From Oceanimonas baumannii (GTDB taxonomy: Bacteria > Pseudomonadota > Gammaproteobacteria > Enterobacterales > Aeromonadaceae), in the NCBI RefSeq assembly GCF_002245495.1, contig NZ_NQJF01000003.1, forward strand, positions 1 through 64,000: DNA of 64,000 bases, in the 5' to 3' direction. Positions 48,092 to 57,312 of the stretch are shown here, piece after piece (positions within the stretch are counted from its first letter, which is position 1; each line of letters opens with the position of its first letter). The translations under genes were made by a program, and so were the position numbers. Below the pieces are notes generated by a model that saw only the letters and a program-made list of their open reading frames with translations, was not told the origin of the DNA and did not search any database.

Positions 48092-50470
48092 ATGTTTAAA
48101 TGGCTCATCCGCCTGCTCAGCCTGGCCTTTTTGCTTGGCCTGTCCGGCATGGTTGCACTCTTTGTGTTATATCAGCAAATCAGTGCCGATTTGCCCGACG
48201 TTTCTGCGCTGAAAGAAGTTCGTCTGGAAACGCCCATGCGTATTTACAGCCAGGATAATGAACTGATTTCACAGTATGGTGAGCAACGCCGTACTCCTGT
48301 GGCCATCCATAATATGCCTCAGCAGTTGATCGATGCTTTTCTGGCTACCGAGGATGCCCGTTTCTATGAGCATCCCGGTATTGACCCTGTCGGCATCGTC
48401 AGAGCTGCCATGGTCTGGTTCACCACCGGTGAAAAGCGCCAGGGGGCCAGTACCATCACACAGCAGGTGGCCCGCAACTTTTTCCTGAGCCGGGAAAAAA
48501 CCATCGTGCGCAAAGTGAAAGAGATTTTTCTGGCCCTGCATATCGAAAAGCAACTGAGCAAGGACGAAATTCTTGAGCTGTACCTGAACAAGATCCCGCT
48601 GGGCCATCGCTCTCACGGTGTGGGCGCTGCCGCTCAGGTGTATTACGGCAAAGACCTGCCGGAGCTGACTCTGGCTGAGATGGCCATGATTGCCGGCTTA
48701 CCCAAGGCTCCCTCTATCCTCAACCCCATCAGCCATCCGCGCCGGGCAGAAGAACGGCGGGCCGTGGTGCTGGGACGTATGCTGGAAACCGGAAAAATCA
48801 CTCGGGCTCAATATGATGACGCTATGGCTGCACCGGTGAAAGCCCGCTATCACGGTGCCGAAATTACCCTGAGTGCTCCCTATTTGGCAGAAATGGCCCA
48901 TCAGTTTGCACTGAACATGTTCGGTGAAGAAGCCTATATCCGGGGACTGAATATTTATACCACCGTGCACGCTGACGAGCAGCAGGCTGCCAATGAAGCG
49001 CTGATTAATGGCTTGCTGAGCTATGACTTACGCCATGGCTACCGCGGCCCGGTCGCCACCCTGTGGCAGGGTGAAAACGCCTGGGGTAGTGAGCAGATTG
49101 AACAGCACCTGGATGAACAGCCACGCTACTGGCCACTTGAGCCAGCAGTAGTACTGAAGGTAAATGAGCGCAACGCTACCGTTTTTATCAAAGACAAGGG
49201 TGAAACCGAACTAAGCTGGGATGGCCTGAAGTGGGCGCGCGCTTATATTGCCGATAATCGCCAGGGCAGAGCGCCCAAGCGCGCCAGTGAGATCCTTAAC
49301 GCCGGCGAGCAAATCTGGGTTCGTCCTCAGGAAGACAGCTGGATGCTGGGCCAGTTACCCGATATCAACGGCGCACTGGTCGCACTGGAGCCCCAAACCG
49401 GTGCGGTTACCGCCCTGACCGGTGGCTTTAACTTTACCCTGAACAAATTTAACCGGGTAGACCAGGCCGAACGCCAGATGGGTTCCAATATTAAACCCTT
49501 TATTTATTCCACCGCCCTGGACCAGGGCTTTACCCTGGCCAGCCTGGTGAACGACGCCCCCATTAACCACTGGGATGCAGGCAGCGGCAGTTCCTGGAAG
49601 CCGCGTAATTCACCCAATGTATATGATGGCCCTATCCGGGTTCGTGAGGGTCTAGCTCGCTCCAAGAACGTGGTGTCCATCCGGTTGCTGCGCGACAGTG
49701 GCATTGCCAACGCCATGCAGAGGCTGAATGATTTTGGCTTTGATACCGACCAGATTCCTGCCACCGAAAGCCTGGCGCTCGGTTCTCCGTCGGCCACGCC
49801 GCTGCAGATGGCGGCCGGTTATGCGGCCTTTGCCAATGGCGGCAACAGGGTGTCACCTTTTGTGGTTGAACGCATTGAAGATGCCAACGGGCTGGTGTTG
49901 TATCAGGCCGCCCCCGAGCAACAGCGCATTATCAGTGAAGAAAATGCCTTTCTGATCAGTTCCGCCCTGGGCTCTGCAATCCAGGGCGGCACGACTGCCG
50001 GCCGTCGCTGGAATGGCACCGGCTGGCGTGCCGGACGAGCCCTGGGCCGCCGAGACATTGGCGGTAAAACCGGCACGACGAATGACTCCCGGGATGCCTG
50101 GTTCTCGGGCTTCAACCCGAACCGGGTGGCCACTGCCTGGGTTGGCTTTGATGACTTTGGCCGGCCTCTGGGCCGCACCGCTTATCACCCCAACCTGGGC
50201 CGTGATCAGATGGCCGGTGGTGAATTCGGCGGCAAAACAGCACTGCCCATCTGGACCGATTACATGAAGGTGGCACTGTCACATTTTCCGGAACAAAAGC
50301 GCACTGTACCCGCCGGCATGGTATCGGCCACCATCGATACCAGTACCGGCCTGCTGAGCAACAAGGGGAGTACCGAGTATTTTGTTAAAGGCACCGAACC
50401 TCAGCGGTACAGCCGACCGGGCAGCCACCAACAGTTCGGCGGAACCAGCGTTACCGATGAACTGTTCTAA
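48092..50470 (+). CDS. mrcA: Penicillin-binding protein 1A
   Basis: A 792-aa bifunctional peptidoglycan synthase. A transmembrane helix (residues 5-30) is followed by the glycosyltransferase domain with catalytic Glu87 in ATEDARFYEHPGID and QGASTITQQVARN. The transpeptidase domain has catalytic Ser465 in SNIKPF, the SKN triad motif, and KTGTT near residue 659. An inserted OB-like segment around 300-400 is normal for Gram-negative PBP1A. It is followed by a clear terminator. Confidence 0.97.
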   Translation: MFKWLIRLLSLAFLLGLSGMVALFVLYQQISADLPDVSALKEVRLETPMRIYSQDNELISQYGEQRRTPVAIHNMPQQLIDAFLATEDARFYEHPGIDPVGIVRAAMVWFTTGEKRQGASTITQQVARNFFLSREKTIVRKVKEIFLALHIEKQLSKDEILELYLNKIPLGHRSHGVGAAAQVYYGKDLPELTLAEMAMIAGLPKAPSILNPISHPRRAEERRAVVLGRMLETGKITRAQYDDAMAAPVKARYHGAEITLSAPYLAEMAHQFALNMFGEEAYIRGLNIYTTVHADEQQAANEALINGLLSYDLRHGYRGPVATLWQGENAWGSEQIEQHLDEQPRYWPLEPAVVLKVNERNATVFIKDKGETELSWDGLKWARAYIADNRQGRAPKRASEILNAGEQIWVRPQEDSWMLGQLPDINGALVALEPQTGAVTALTGGFNFTLNKFNRVDQAERQMGSNIKPFIYSTALDQGFTLASLVNDAPINHWDAGSGSSWKPRNSPNVYDGPIRVREGLARSKNVVSIRLLRDSGIANAMQRLNDFGFDTDQIPATESLALGSPSATPLQMAAGYAAFANGGNRVSPFVVERIEDANGLVLYQAAPEQQRIISEENAFLISSALGSAIQGGTTAGRRWNGTGWRAGRALGRRDIGGKTGTTNDSRDAWFSGFNPNRVATAWVGFDDFGRPLGRTAYHPNLGRDQMAGGEFGGKTALPIWTDYMKVALSHFPEQKRTVPAGMVSATIDTSTGLLSNKGSTEYFVKGTEPQRYSRPGSHQQFGGTSVTDELF

Positions 50471-50515
50471 ACAGGCATGGTCCATCCGGACATAAAAAAG
50501 GCTGTCCATGATAGT

Positions 50516-50547
50516 AATGCCACTCCCTTAAGGTGAGTGGCATTTTT
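50516..50547 (+). terminator. Terminator after mrcA
   Basis: AATGCCACTC (50516-50525) pairs with GAGTGGCATT (50535-50544) and is followed by a T-run (ATTTTTCTTT). Confidence 0.85.
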
Positions 50548-50871
50548 CTTTCTGGCTGAAAGATGCTCTTCTGCACCTTCAGCCCCCTTCGCCCTCACCT
50601 CCTCCAGATGGAACTGCTTTGCCTGTTTTTCTGGAGCTAAGTAGCCCTCGGCATGCTACCTGGTACCACGCTGAGGAGATGGGTCAGTTTGAAGATGATG
50701 CAGGATGACGCCTCCCTGCAGTTAAACTGATTGAAGCACATCGCCGGTAGCGCATGCCCCATTGACAGCAATGACAGACCTGAATGGTGTCGGGGTCGAT
50801 CACATCAGAAAAGCGATGGAATGCAGCGGTACAGTTGAGGGAAGTCGGACAAATGCCACTGAAGGCGACAT
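50548..50871. other. Gene-free stretch, possibly decayed sequence
   Basis: About 320 bp with no convincing frame on either strand. The short peptide-like stretches are interrupted by stops. It may be relic mobile DNA, but no terminal repeats or transposase motifs can be identified. Confidence 0.4.
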
Positions 50872-50905
50872 AAAAAAATCCGATGACCAGTGATCATCGG
50901 ATTTT
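50872..50905 (-). terminator. Terminator of the Tim44-like gene
   Basis: AAAATCCGATGA (50875-50886) pairs perfectly with TCATCGGATTTT (50894-50905). On the minus strand the stem ends in a run of seven T. It lies about 90 bp downstream of the Tim44-like stop. Confidence 0.75.
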
Positions 50906-50993
50906 GTCAGAGATGCAAGATCAGTAAGTGGCTCCTTAACTGATTGGCATTAGCCCATCGCAGCCCTGTTTATTCTCTTGTGATAAACATCAA

Positions 50994-51839
50994 TCAGGCC
51001 AGGTCTTCCAGGCCTACGATCAGCCAGGGGGAGTTGGGCTGGGTCAGATCCCGCTCCAGGTGCCAGATTTCATTGATGTCCTGCTCAACATTCTCTGCGC
51101 TGTCGCGATAGCGACCGCTGAACTTCAGGCTGACCTGAGCCTGATAAGATGTGTGATCGGCACGCACCAGCTCAGCATCAACAAACATCACCTCGGTATG
51201 CTGGTCACCGCTCAGGGTGGCACGTTCACGGCTCAGCTCAGCAAACAGCTCAGGAGACATGTATTCACGCATTTTATCCAGGTTGTTCTGGTTCCAGGCT
51301 TCCTGCAGCGTACGGTAATGCTCACGGGAACCCTGCAAAAATGCCTGCATATCAAAGCCGGGAGGCAGATCAAAAGGCACATCACTCTGGCCAAAGCCGC
51401 CGGTGGCACCGGCAACCGGTGCCTGTTGCGGTGCTTCAAAGCGCTGAGGGCCGTTATAGGCTGGCTGCTGTTGCTGCGCTCTACCTCGGCGCAGCGCGCG
51501 GAACAGCATAACAGCACCAAAGGCCAGACCGGCGATCAGCAGAAAGTCCATGAACTGAAAGCCTTCAAAGGCTCCGGAGCCAAGCAAGGCGGCGAACAGG
51601 CCGCCGGCCAGCAGGCCACCGAGCAGACCGCCCATCAGGCCGGACTTTTTGGACTGGGGCTGAGTCTGAGTGGTGCTGTTACGATTGATGTTCTGCTGAG
51701 TCGGCTGCGCCGGTGCCGTTTTGAACGACTTGCCGACAGAACGGCTGCCGCCGCTCATTTTGCGGGCTTCAGCATCAAAAGCGGTGGTGGTCAGGCCCAC
51801 CGCAAAAAGCAGAGTAAACAGGGCAAGCAATTTGCGCAT
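50994..51839 (-). CDS. Tim44-like domain membrane protein
   Basis: A 281-aa protein. It has a signal peptide (LLALFTLLFAVGLTTTAFDAEA), then a Gln/Thr/Ser-rich linker, two hydrophobic segments (a Gly-rich GGLLGGLLAGGLFAALLG and MDFLLIAGLAFGAVMLF), a Gln/Pro-rich spacer and a C-terminal Tim44-like domain (FLQGSREHYRTLQEAWNQNN to ENVEQDINEIWHLERD). Such proteins are widespread next to dnaB or elsewhere; a lipid- or membrane-associated role is assumed, and the precise function is unknown. It is divergent from dnaB. Confidence 0.85.
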   Translation of the reverse strand: MRKLLALFTLLFAVGLTTTAFDAEARKMSGGSRSVGKSFKTAPAQPTQQNINRNSTTQTQPQSKKSGLMGGLLGGLLAGGLFAALLGSGAFEGFQFMDFLLIAGLAFGAVMLFRALRRGRAQQQQPAYNGPQRFEAPQQAPVAGATGGFGQSDVPFDLPPGFDMQAFLQGSREHYRTLQEAWNQNNLDKMREYMSPELFAELSRERATLSGDQHTEVMFVDAELVRADHTSYQAQVSLKFSGRYRDSAENVEQDINEIWHLERDLTQPNSPWLIVGLEDLA

Positions 51840-51980
51840 GATAATTTCCTTGGTTAACGGTCTGGCAACATCCTAATGCAGTGACATGTTATGTCAACTT
51901 CTCAGTCAGACAACTTTGAACCTTTTAGTTACAGACAAAAATTCCGATAATGATGTTTTGGTCAACCAGTGAGAATTCCG

Positions 51981-53375
51981 ATGACAGACAAGACCACCGC
52001 CAGGTCCGATCAGGCCGTAGCCCAGCTGAAAATGCCACCCCACTCCTTTGAAGCGGAACAGTCCGTGTTGGGCGGCCTGCTGCTGGACAATAACGCCTGG
52101 GACAGAGTGGCGGAGAAAGTCTCGGATACCGACTTTTACAGCCGGCCTCACCGGCTGGTGTTCCAGGCCATGCAGCGGCTGAGCCAGAGCGGCAATCCTA
52201 TCGACCTGATCACCGTGCAAGAAGAACTGGAGCGCCATGAAGCCCTGGAAACCGTGGGTGGTTTCTCTTATCTGGTGGAAGTGGCCAAAAACACCCCCAG
52301 TGCTGCCAATATCGGTGCCTATGCCGATATTGTACGGGAGCGTGCAGTAGTGCGTGAAATGATTGCGGTGGCCAACGAGATTGCCGAAGCCGGCTTTGAT
52401 CCTCAGGGGCGCAGCTCATCCGACCTGCTGGATCTGGCAGAAAGCCGGGTATTCAAGATTGCCGAAAGCCGTACTAATGCCAATGAAGGCCCCCAGCCGC
52501 TACGGAACCTGCTGGAAAAGACGATCGATCGCATAGAAGATTTATTTAAAAATCCTCATCAGGGCATTACCGGAGTCTCTACCGGATACAATGATCTGGA
52601 TAAAAAAACTGCCGGACTGCAGTCTTCCGATCTGATTATAGTGGCAGCCCGACCTTCTATGGGTAAAACCACTTTTGCAATGAATCTTTGTGAGCATGCT
52701 GCACTAACAAATGACAAACCTGTGCTCATATTCTCCTTGGAAATGCCATCTGAGCAGATTATTATGCGGATGCTTGCCTCCTTGGGACGAATCGATCAAA
52801 CCCGCATTCGGACCGGGCAACTGGATGATGAAGACTGGGGCAGATTGTCTTCCACCATGGGCATGTTGCTGGAGAAAGGTCAGCTTTATATAGACGATTC
52901 CTCCGGCCTGACGCCCACCGAAGTCCGCTCCCGTGCCCGGCGTGTGGCCCGCGAGCACGGTGGTGTCAGCATGATCATGATTGACTATCTGCAATTGATG
53001 ACGGTGCCCAGCCTGTCCGATAACCGGACCCTGGAGATTGCCGAAATCTCCCGCTCACTGAAAGCCCTGGCCAAGGAGCTGGAAGTGCCGGTAGTGGCAC
53101 TGTCTCAGCTGAACCGGAGCCTGGAACAGCGGGCCGATAAACGGCCGGTAAACTCGGATCTGCGGGAATCCGGCTCCATTGAGCAGGATGCCGACCTCAT
53201 CATGTTTATCTACCGGGACGAGGTCTATCACGAAGACAGTCCTGATAAAGGTATCGCTGAAATCATTATCGGCAAGCAACGTAACGGACCTATAGGCAAG
53301 GTACGGCTGACGTTTCAGGGGCAATTTTCCCGCTTCGATAACTACGCCGGACCGGATTTCGATGATGATTATTAA
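51981..53375 (+). CDS. dnaB: Replicative DNA helicase DnaB
   Basis: A 464-aa hexameric replicative helicase. The N-terminal collar domain starts at PPHSFEAEQSVLGGLLLDN. The RecA-like C-domain has Walker A ARPSMGKTTF, Walker B MIMIDYLQLM and the arginine-finger region SDLRESGSIEQDADLIMFIYRD. I prefer ATG 51981 to the GTG at 51969. It lies 9 bp before alr, a pairing conserved in gammaproteobacteria. No intein is present. Confidence 0.97.
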   Translation: MTDKTTARSDQAVAQLKMPPHSFEAEQSVLGGLLLDNNAWDRVAEKVSDTDFYSRPHRLVFQAMQRLSQSGNPIDLITVQEELERHEALETVGGFSYLVEVAKNTPSAANIGAYADIVRERAVVREMIAVANEIAEAGFDPQGRSSSDLLDLAESRVFKIAESRTNANEGPQPLRNLLEKTIDRIEDLFKNPHQGITGVSTGYNDLDKKTAGLQSSDLIIVAARPSMGKTTFAMNLCEHAALTNDKPVLIFSLEMPSEQIIMRMLASLGRIDQTRIRTGQLDDEDWGRLSSTMGMLLEKGQLYIDDSSGLTPTEVRSRARRVAREHGGVSMIMIDYLQLMTVPSLSDNRTLEIAEISRSLKALAKELEVPVVALSQLNRSLEQRADKRPVNSDLRESGSIEQDADLIMFIYRDEVYHEDSPDKGIAEIIIGKQRNGPIGKVRLTFQGQFSRFDNYAGPDFDDDY

Positions 53376-53384
53376 GGAGCGAAG

Positions 53385-54473
53385 ATGGATGCACGGGGAG
53401 CGGTGGCCCGCATCAGTCTGGAGGCAATACGGCATAACCTGAATGTTGCCAGGCAGCAGGCACCCAACGCCAAGGCAGTCGCCGTGGTCAAAGCCAATGC
53501 TTACGGTCATGGTGACTTAACTGTGGCGGCAGCACTGGAGCAGGATGCCGACATGTTTGCCGTGGCCCGGTTTGAAGAGGCCCAGCGGCTGCGCGCCGGC
53601 GGTATTCAGTTGCCCATATTGTTGCTGGAAGGTTTTTTTAATATTCCTCAACTGGAGTATGCCGCACGGCATGACTTTCATGTCTGTGTTCACAGCCATG
53701 ATCAATTGGCCGCACTGGAACGCACTCCCCTGTCGGCCCCGATAACCGTGTGGGTAAAAATCGATTCAGGCATGCACAGGGTCGGCTTTGCTCCGGAAGA
53801 GGCCGAAACGGTATTTTCCCGGCTGGCTGAACTGCCTGCCGTGGTGCAGCCGGTCAATGCCATGACCCACTTTGCTCGTGCCGACGAACCCGACAACCGG
53901 GCCGTAACCGATGAGCAGATTGCCAGTTTCAAGGCGGCGACCCAGGGCCGGGTAAAACACACTGCCCTGTGCAACTCCGCCGGCGTACTGGCATTTCCCG
54001 ATGCCCATGCCGACTTTATCCGCCCTGGTGTGATGCTGTATGGCATTACTCCCTTCGGCGACCAGCAAGGCACCGACTTTGGTCTGCGTCCGGCCATGAA
54101 TTTCACCACCACCCTGCTCGCGGTCCGCGAACATAAAGCCGGAGAACCGGTGGGCTATGCCGGCAGCTGGGTAAGCCCCAGAGATACCCGTATCGGCGTT
54201 ATTGCCGTGGGTTACGGTGACGGCTATCCGCGCATGGCACCGGCAGGCACACCTGTACTGATCAATGGCCGCAGAGTACCGCTGGCCGGCCGGGTATCAA
54301 TGGACATGGCCACGGTAGATTTGGGGCCGGATGCCACCGATAAGGTTGGTGACGAGGTGCTGCTCTGGGGTGATGGCCTGGCGGCAGAGGAAGTTGCCCG
54401 CCACGTGGGCACCATTGCCTATGAGCTGGTTACCCGTATGACGGCGCGTCCCCGCCTGGAATACGTCGATTAA
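53385..54473 (+). CDS. alr: Alanine racemase
   Basis: A 362-aa PLP enzyme producing D-alanine for peptidoglycan. The PLP-binding Lys36 is in VVKANAYGHG, and the second catalytic Tyr lies in the conserved VGYAGSWVS/VGYGDGYPR region. IDSGMHRVGF and CNSAG motifs are also present. RBS AAGGAG precedes ATG. A terminator follows. Confidence 0.96.
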   Translation: MDARGAVARISLEAIRHNLNVARQQAPNAKAVAVVKANAYGHGDLTVAAALEQDADMFAVARFEEAQRLRAGGIQLPILLLEGFFNIPQLEYAARHDFHVCVHSHDQLAALERTPLSAPITVWVKIDSGMHRVGFAPEEAETVFSRLAELPAVVQPVNAMTHFARADEPDNRAVTDEQIASFKAATQGRVKHTALCNSAGVLAFPDAHADFIRPGVMLYGITPFGDQQGTDFGLRPAMNFTTTLLAVREHKAGEPVGYAGSWVSPRDTRIGVIAVGYGDGYPRMAPAGTPVLINGRRVPLAGRVSMDMATVDLGPDATDKVGDEVLLWGDGLAAEEVARHVGTIAYELVTRMTARPRLEYVD

Positions 54474-54494
54474 TTAGCGTCTTCATGTTCCTGA

Positions 54495-54527
54495 AAGCCC
54501 TGCTGTATTCAACAGGGCTTTTTTATT
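54495..54527 (+). terminator. Terminator after alr
   Basis: AGCCCTG (54496-54502) and CAGGGCT (54513-54519) form a stem followed by TTTTTTATTT. Confidence 0.85.
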
Positions 54528-54649
54528 TAACAGACGACAGGCCGAATTAGCAAAGCAGTGACAGGGATTGAGCATTAAATGCCAGAAAAGGCATTTATCC
54601 AGTGACCTATGGATGAGTCTGAAGCCTGCCGGAGCATTGATGCTTCGCC

Positions 54650-55522
54650 TTACACCTCGCGCCACTGCACCGTCCGCTGCCGGAACCATGCCAGCAGCAA
54701 CAAAGCGGGAATATTCATCACAATGCCATAGAGCAGCACCATCAGCGCCAGCGCCTCGGAATCAAGCTGAGTATATGCCACCACAATGGCAACAGCGGCG
54801 TTCTGAATGCCGGTTTCAAATGCCAGACTGCGACAGGCAGCCTGCGTACAGCCGCTCAGCTGCGCCAGCCAGAACCCTGTTACCAGTGCCAGAGCACAGA
54901 ACAAAACCATTACCAGTGCAGCCAGGCTCAGCAGGGAAGGTAACTGTTCGCGATGACGGGCCACGAGGACGATAAGTAACAGCATAAACATCAGACTCAC
55001 GGTTTTTTTCAGCCATGGCTGAAACCGCACCACCAGATCACCCCAGTAACGGCGCGCCGTCATCCCTATCGCGACCGGCACAATGCAGATCAGTGCCAGT
55101 TGTGCCATGGCCGGGCCCAGCGGCAGAGTCAGCCCAGTATCCTGACGGCCCAGCCACCCCAGTTGCAGCATCACTGCCAGCGGCATCCACAAGGGTGCCA
55201 GCAGCCCCACCAGGGCAGTCAGGCTGACCGACAGCGCCGTATCACCGTCAGCCATAAAACTGAACATATTGGAGGTCGCACCGCCAGGTGCCGCCGCGAT
55301 CAACACCAGCGCAGAGGCCACCAGTGGCGGCAGTGTCAGCAACCAGATCAGGCCCCAGGCAAGTACCGGCAGTAACAACCATTGCAGCGCCAGACCGGTC
55401 AGCAGCGAACGCGGCCGGCATAACAAACGGCTGAAATGACGAAGCTCCAGTGTCATGCCCATGATCAGGGTCATCAGTGCCAGCATAACAGGCAGTAACA
55501 GGTTGATAAGAGGGTCGGTCAT
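54650..55522 (-). CDS. Bile acid:sodium symporter (BASS) family transporter
   Basis: A 290-aa polytopic membrane protein with nine to ten hydrophobic helices. BASS-family motifs are visible: MGMTLELRHFSRLL, AAPGGATSNMFSFMADGDTALSVSLTALVGLLAPLW in pieces, and the crossover FETGIQNAAVAIVVA. Family members co-transport sodium with organic anions such as bile acids or pantoate; the substrate cannot be inferred. The start at 55522 (MTDPLINLLLP) follows CGGAG. It is convergent with alr. Confidence 0.88.
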   Translation of the reverse strand: MTDPLINLLLPVMLALMTLIMGMTLELRHFSRLLCRPRSLLTGLALQWLLLPVLAWGLIWLLTLPPLVASALVLIAAAPGGATSNMFSFMADGDTALSVSLTALVGLLAPLWMPLAVMLQLGWLGRQDTGLTLPLGPAMAQLALICIVPVAIGMTARRYWGDLVVRFQPWLKKTVSLMFMLLLIVLVARHREQLPSLLSLAALVMVLFCALALVTGFWLAQLSGCTQAACRSLAFETGIQNAAVAIVVAYTQLDSEALALMVLLYGIVMNIPALLLLAWFRQRTVQWREV

Positions 55523-55585
55523 GCCGCACTCCGTACCGGAAAAACGGCATGCTATCACGGTAGTGCCACACGGCACTGATCCAGG

Positions 55586-55792
55586 TCACTGTTCGGACAT
55601 AACCCGTTGTTCAAACTCGCCGGCAGAAGGGTTCCATTTAAGGTAATACCAGGGATTATCGGTTTGCCAGACGGGGAAGGTCAGTTCAATTTCATTGTCT
55701 TCATAACGATACAGCGAGGTGCTGAGATTAACCTCGCTGGCCAGAAAGACGGCAACCAGCAGTAACAGTATCAGTTTGATTAATGCACCCAT
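55586..55792 (-). CDS. Small membrane-anchored protein downstream of zur
   Basis: A 68-aa protein with an N-terminal hydrophobic helix (LIKLILLLLVAVFLAS) and a soluble tail rich in Tyr and Trp (FPVWQTDNPWYYLKWNPSAGEF). AAGGA precedes the ATG. It follows zur by 38 bp on the same strand, so it may be cotranscribed. The family is not recognised. Confidence 0.65.
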   Translation of the reverse strand: MGALIKLILLLLVAVFLASEVNLSTSLYRYEDNEIELTFPVWQTDNPWYYLKWNPSAGEFEQRVMSEQ

Positions 55793-55830
55793 GAGAGCGT
55801 CCTTGTTGTGGTGGCATTAATACAAGCATA

Positions 55831-56280
55831 TCAGTTGCCGGTATTTTCGCTGCGGCAACGGCGGCATTGGCCATGGGCTTCAATAGACTGGCTGGTAATG
55901 GCAAAACCATGCAGCTCGGCCTGATGCTCAAACGCCCGATTAATGGCTTCATCATGCAGCTCAATCACATCCCCGCACTGAGTACAGATGAGCAGCTGCA
56001 TGGGATGGTGCTCGGCAAAATGCTCACAGAACAAAAAGGCGTTCAGCGATTCCACCTTATGTACAAAACCCTGGGCCAGTAAAAAATCCAGCGCCCGGTA
56101 TACGGTTGGTGGCTTGGCATTGGGCTCCAGTTCCTTCAGCTGATCCAGCAGCTCGTAGGCACTGACTGCGCCCTTGTGCCCGGCAATTAGCGTAAACACA
56201 TGACGCCGGGTGGGAGTAAAACGTACGCTGCGCTGTTCGCACAGCCGTTCTGCACGCTCAAGTTGTTGTTGAACAGACAT
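55831..56280 (-). CDS. zur: Zinc uptake regulator Zur (Fur family)
   Basis: A 149-aa Fur-superfamily repressor. The winged helix (FTPTRRHVFTLIAGHKGAVSAYELLDQL, PPTVYRALDFLLAQGFVHKVESLNAF) is followed by the dimerisation domain with CEHFAEHH, LLICTQCGDV and a C-terminal CRRC. The second Cys pair and the Zur-type ALDFL region favour Zur over Fur. It is divergent from the truncated dusA, a common chromosomal neighbourhood. Confidence 0.92.
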   Translation of the reverse strand: MSVQQQLERAERLCEQRSVRFTPTRRHVFTLIAGHKGAVSAYELLDQLKELEPNAKPPTVYRALDFLLAQGFVHKVESLNAFLFCEHFAEHHPMQLLICTQCGDVIELHDEAINRAFEHQAELHGFAITSQSIEAHGQCRRCRSENTGN

Positions 56281-56410
56281 AAATCAGGCTCATCAAAAGG
56301 CTTCTCGACGCATCTTACCACAGCCTCCGTCCCTTCTCGCCTTCAGGCTTGGGTCTGTGAGCGGCCTTGGGTATAATGCGCGCCCTGTTGTTCAAAAAGC
56401 CATCATCACC

Positions 56411-56473
56411 ATGTCCCAATATCCCAGCGCCCGCTTTTCTGTTGCCCCCATGCTCGATGGGGCAGACTTTTAA
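56411..56473 (+). pseudogene. dusA: Displaced 5' end of dusA at an integration junction
   Basis: From ATG 56411 the frame reads MSQYPSARFSVAPMLDG and then stops at 56471. RFSVAPMLD is the start of tRNA-dihydrouridine synthase A (family: RFSVAPMLDWTDRH). After GTTGCCCCCATGCTCGATGG the match ends and unrelated DNA follows. Integrases of the DusA-associated family insert exactly in this 5' segment of dusA and leave such a stub, while the rest of dusA regains a start at the other end. The remainder of dusA should lie beyond the right edge of the window. Confidence 0.85.
56450..56463. other. Probable attachment site (left end of the dusA-integrated element)
   Basis: The point where dusA homology fails, within GCCCCCATGCTCGATGGGG. 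The exact core cannot be fixed without the other junction. Everything to the right up to the window end appears to belong to the element. Confidence 0.6.
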
Positions 56474-57312
56474 ATAAGCCTTTGTTTTTATTGAGCTGGT
56501 TAATTTATTGGGATACTTACGGATCACCAAGGATCTGATTTAACGTACTTTCTGTCCCCTGCTGATACCCAGCATCCCACCCGTTCCCAGACTCCCTGCA
56601 GCAAGCTAAGCGTACTTTTTGATCTGCCTGCATCAAGCTCAAGCGACTTGACGCCTGTTGGCAAAAACTCGGTTTGGCAGGGCACGATAACGCCTTGTAT
56701 CGCCTGATGCATCAGTGATCGCGTTGCGGACTTATCCTAGCCGGCAGTTTCGCGGGGTCTTCATGGACTCCGCCCATACCCGCCAGGGCGGAGCCCTGGA
56801 CCTCATATTGAATCCAGGGTTTGATAGCCGGCAATATCACGTCGAGCTGAAGGAGCCCTCAGTGATCCCTGCACATTGACTCCAGCCTGGCTCAGCAGCG
56901 GCCGGAGCTCTATGCTGCGCACCGGACTCTTCTTCCATTCGGCGGCTTGTATCGCCATAATGCAAAAGTTTCATACGATGCCAATCTACTGAAAGATAGC
57001 AACTTTACAGGGACGAGGAGAGGCAAGGTCGCCCACAAGACCCGGGCGGTAGCATGTTTACTGTAGGAAAATTATTCTGATCTTGGTTGTATGAAAAGCC
57101 TCTTAAAATACTGGTTTCATATCCAACATATTTTCGTTTCGCAGCTCAAATCGTCGCAGCCTGATGCACTTTTACAACTAACAAATTGGATGAAGCCATT
57201 AATTATCAATGAGTTGACGTGTGACACCAAGTAGATGCTGTACACGGCCATGTGCCAATATGCGCAGGCGCAGTATTAGAAATGTGATACGTATTAATTC
57301 AGAGGAAGTATT
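56474..57312. other. Gene-poor left arm of the integrated element
   Basis: About 840 bp without a supported gene. A stretch from about 56860 to 57065 is open on the + strand (DSSLAQQRPELYAAHRTLLP in translation) but has no start codon or RBS and may be a gene remnant. A hairpin-like GGACTCCGCCC/GGGCGGAGCCC pair lies near 56763-56794. Confidence 0.5.

Noticed and set aside
56524-56712. 62-codon minus-strand frame in the left arm of the element
   Set aside because: No ribosome-binding site, similarity or domain; likely chance.
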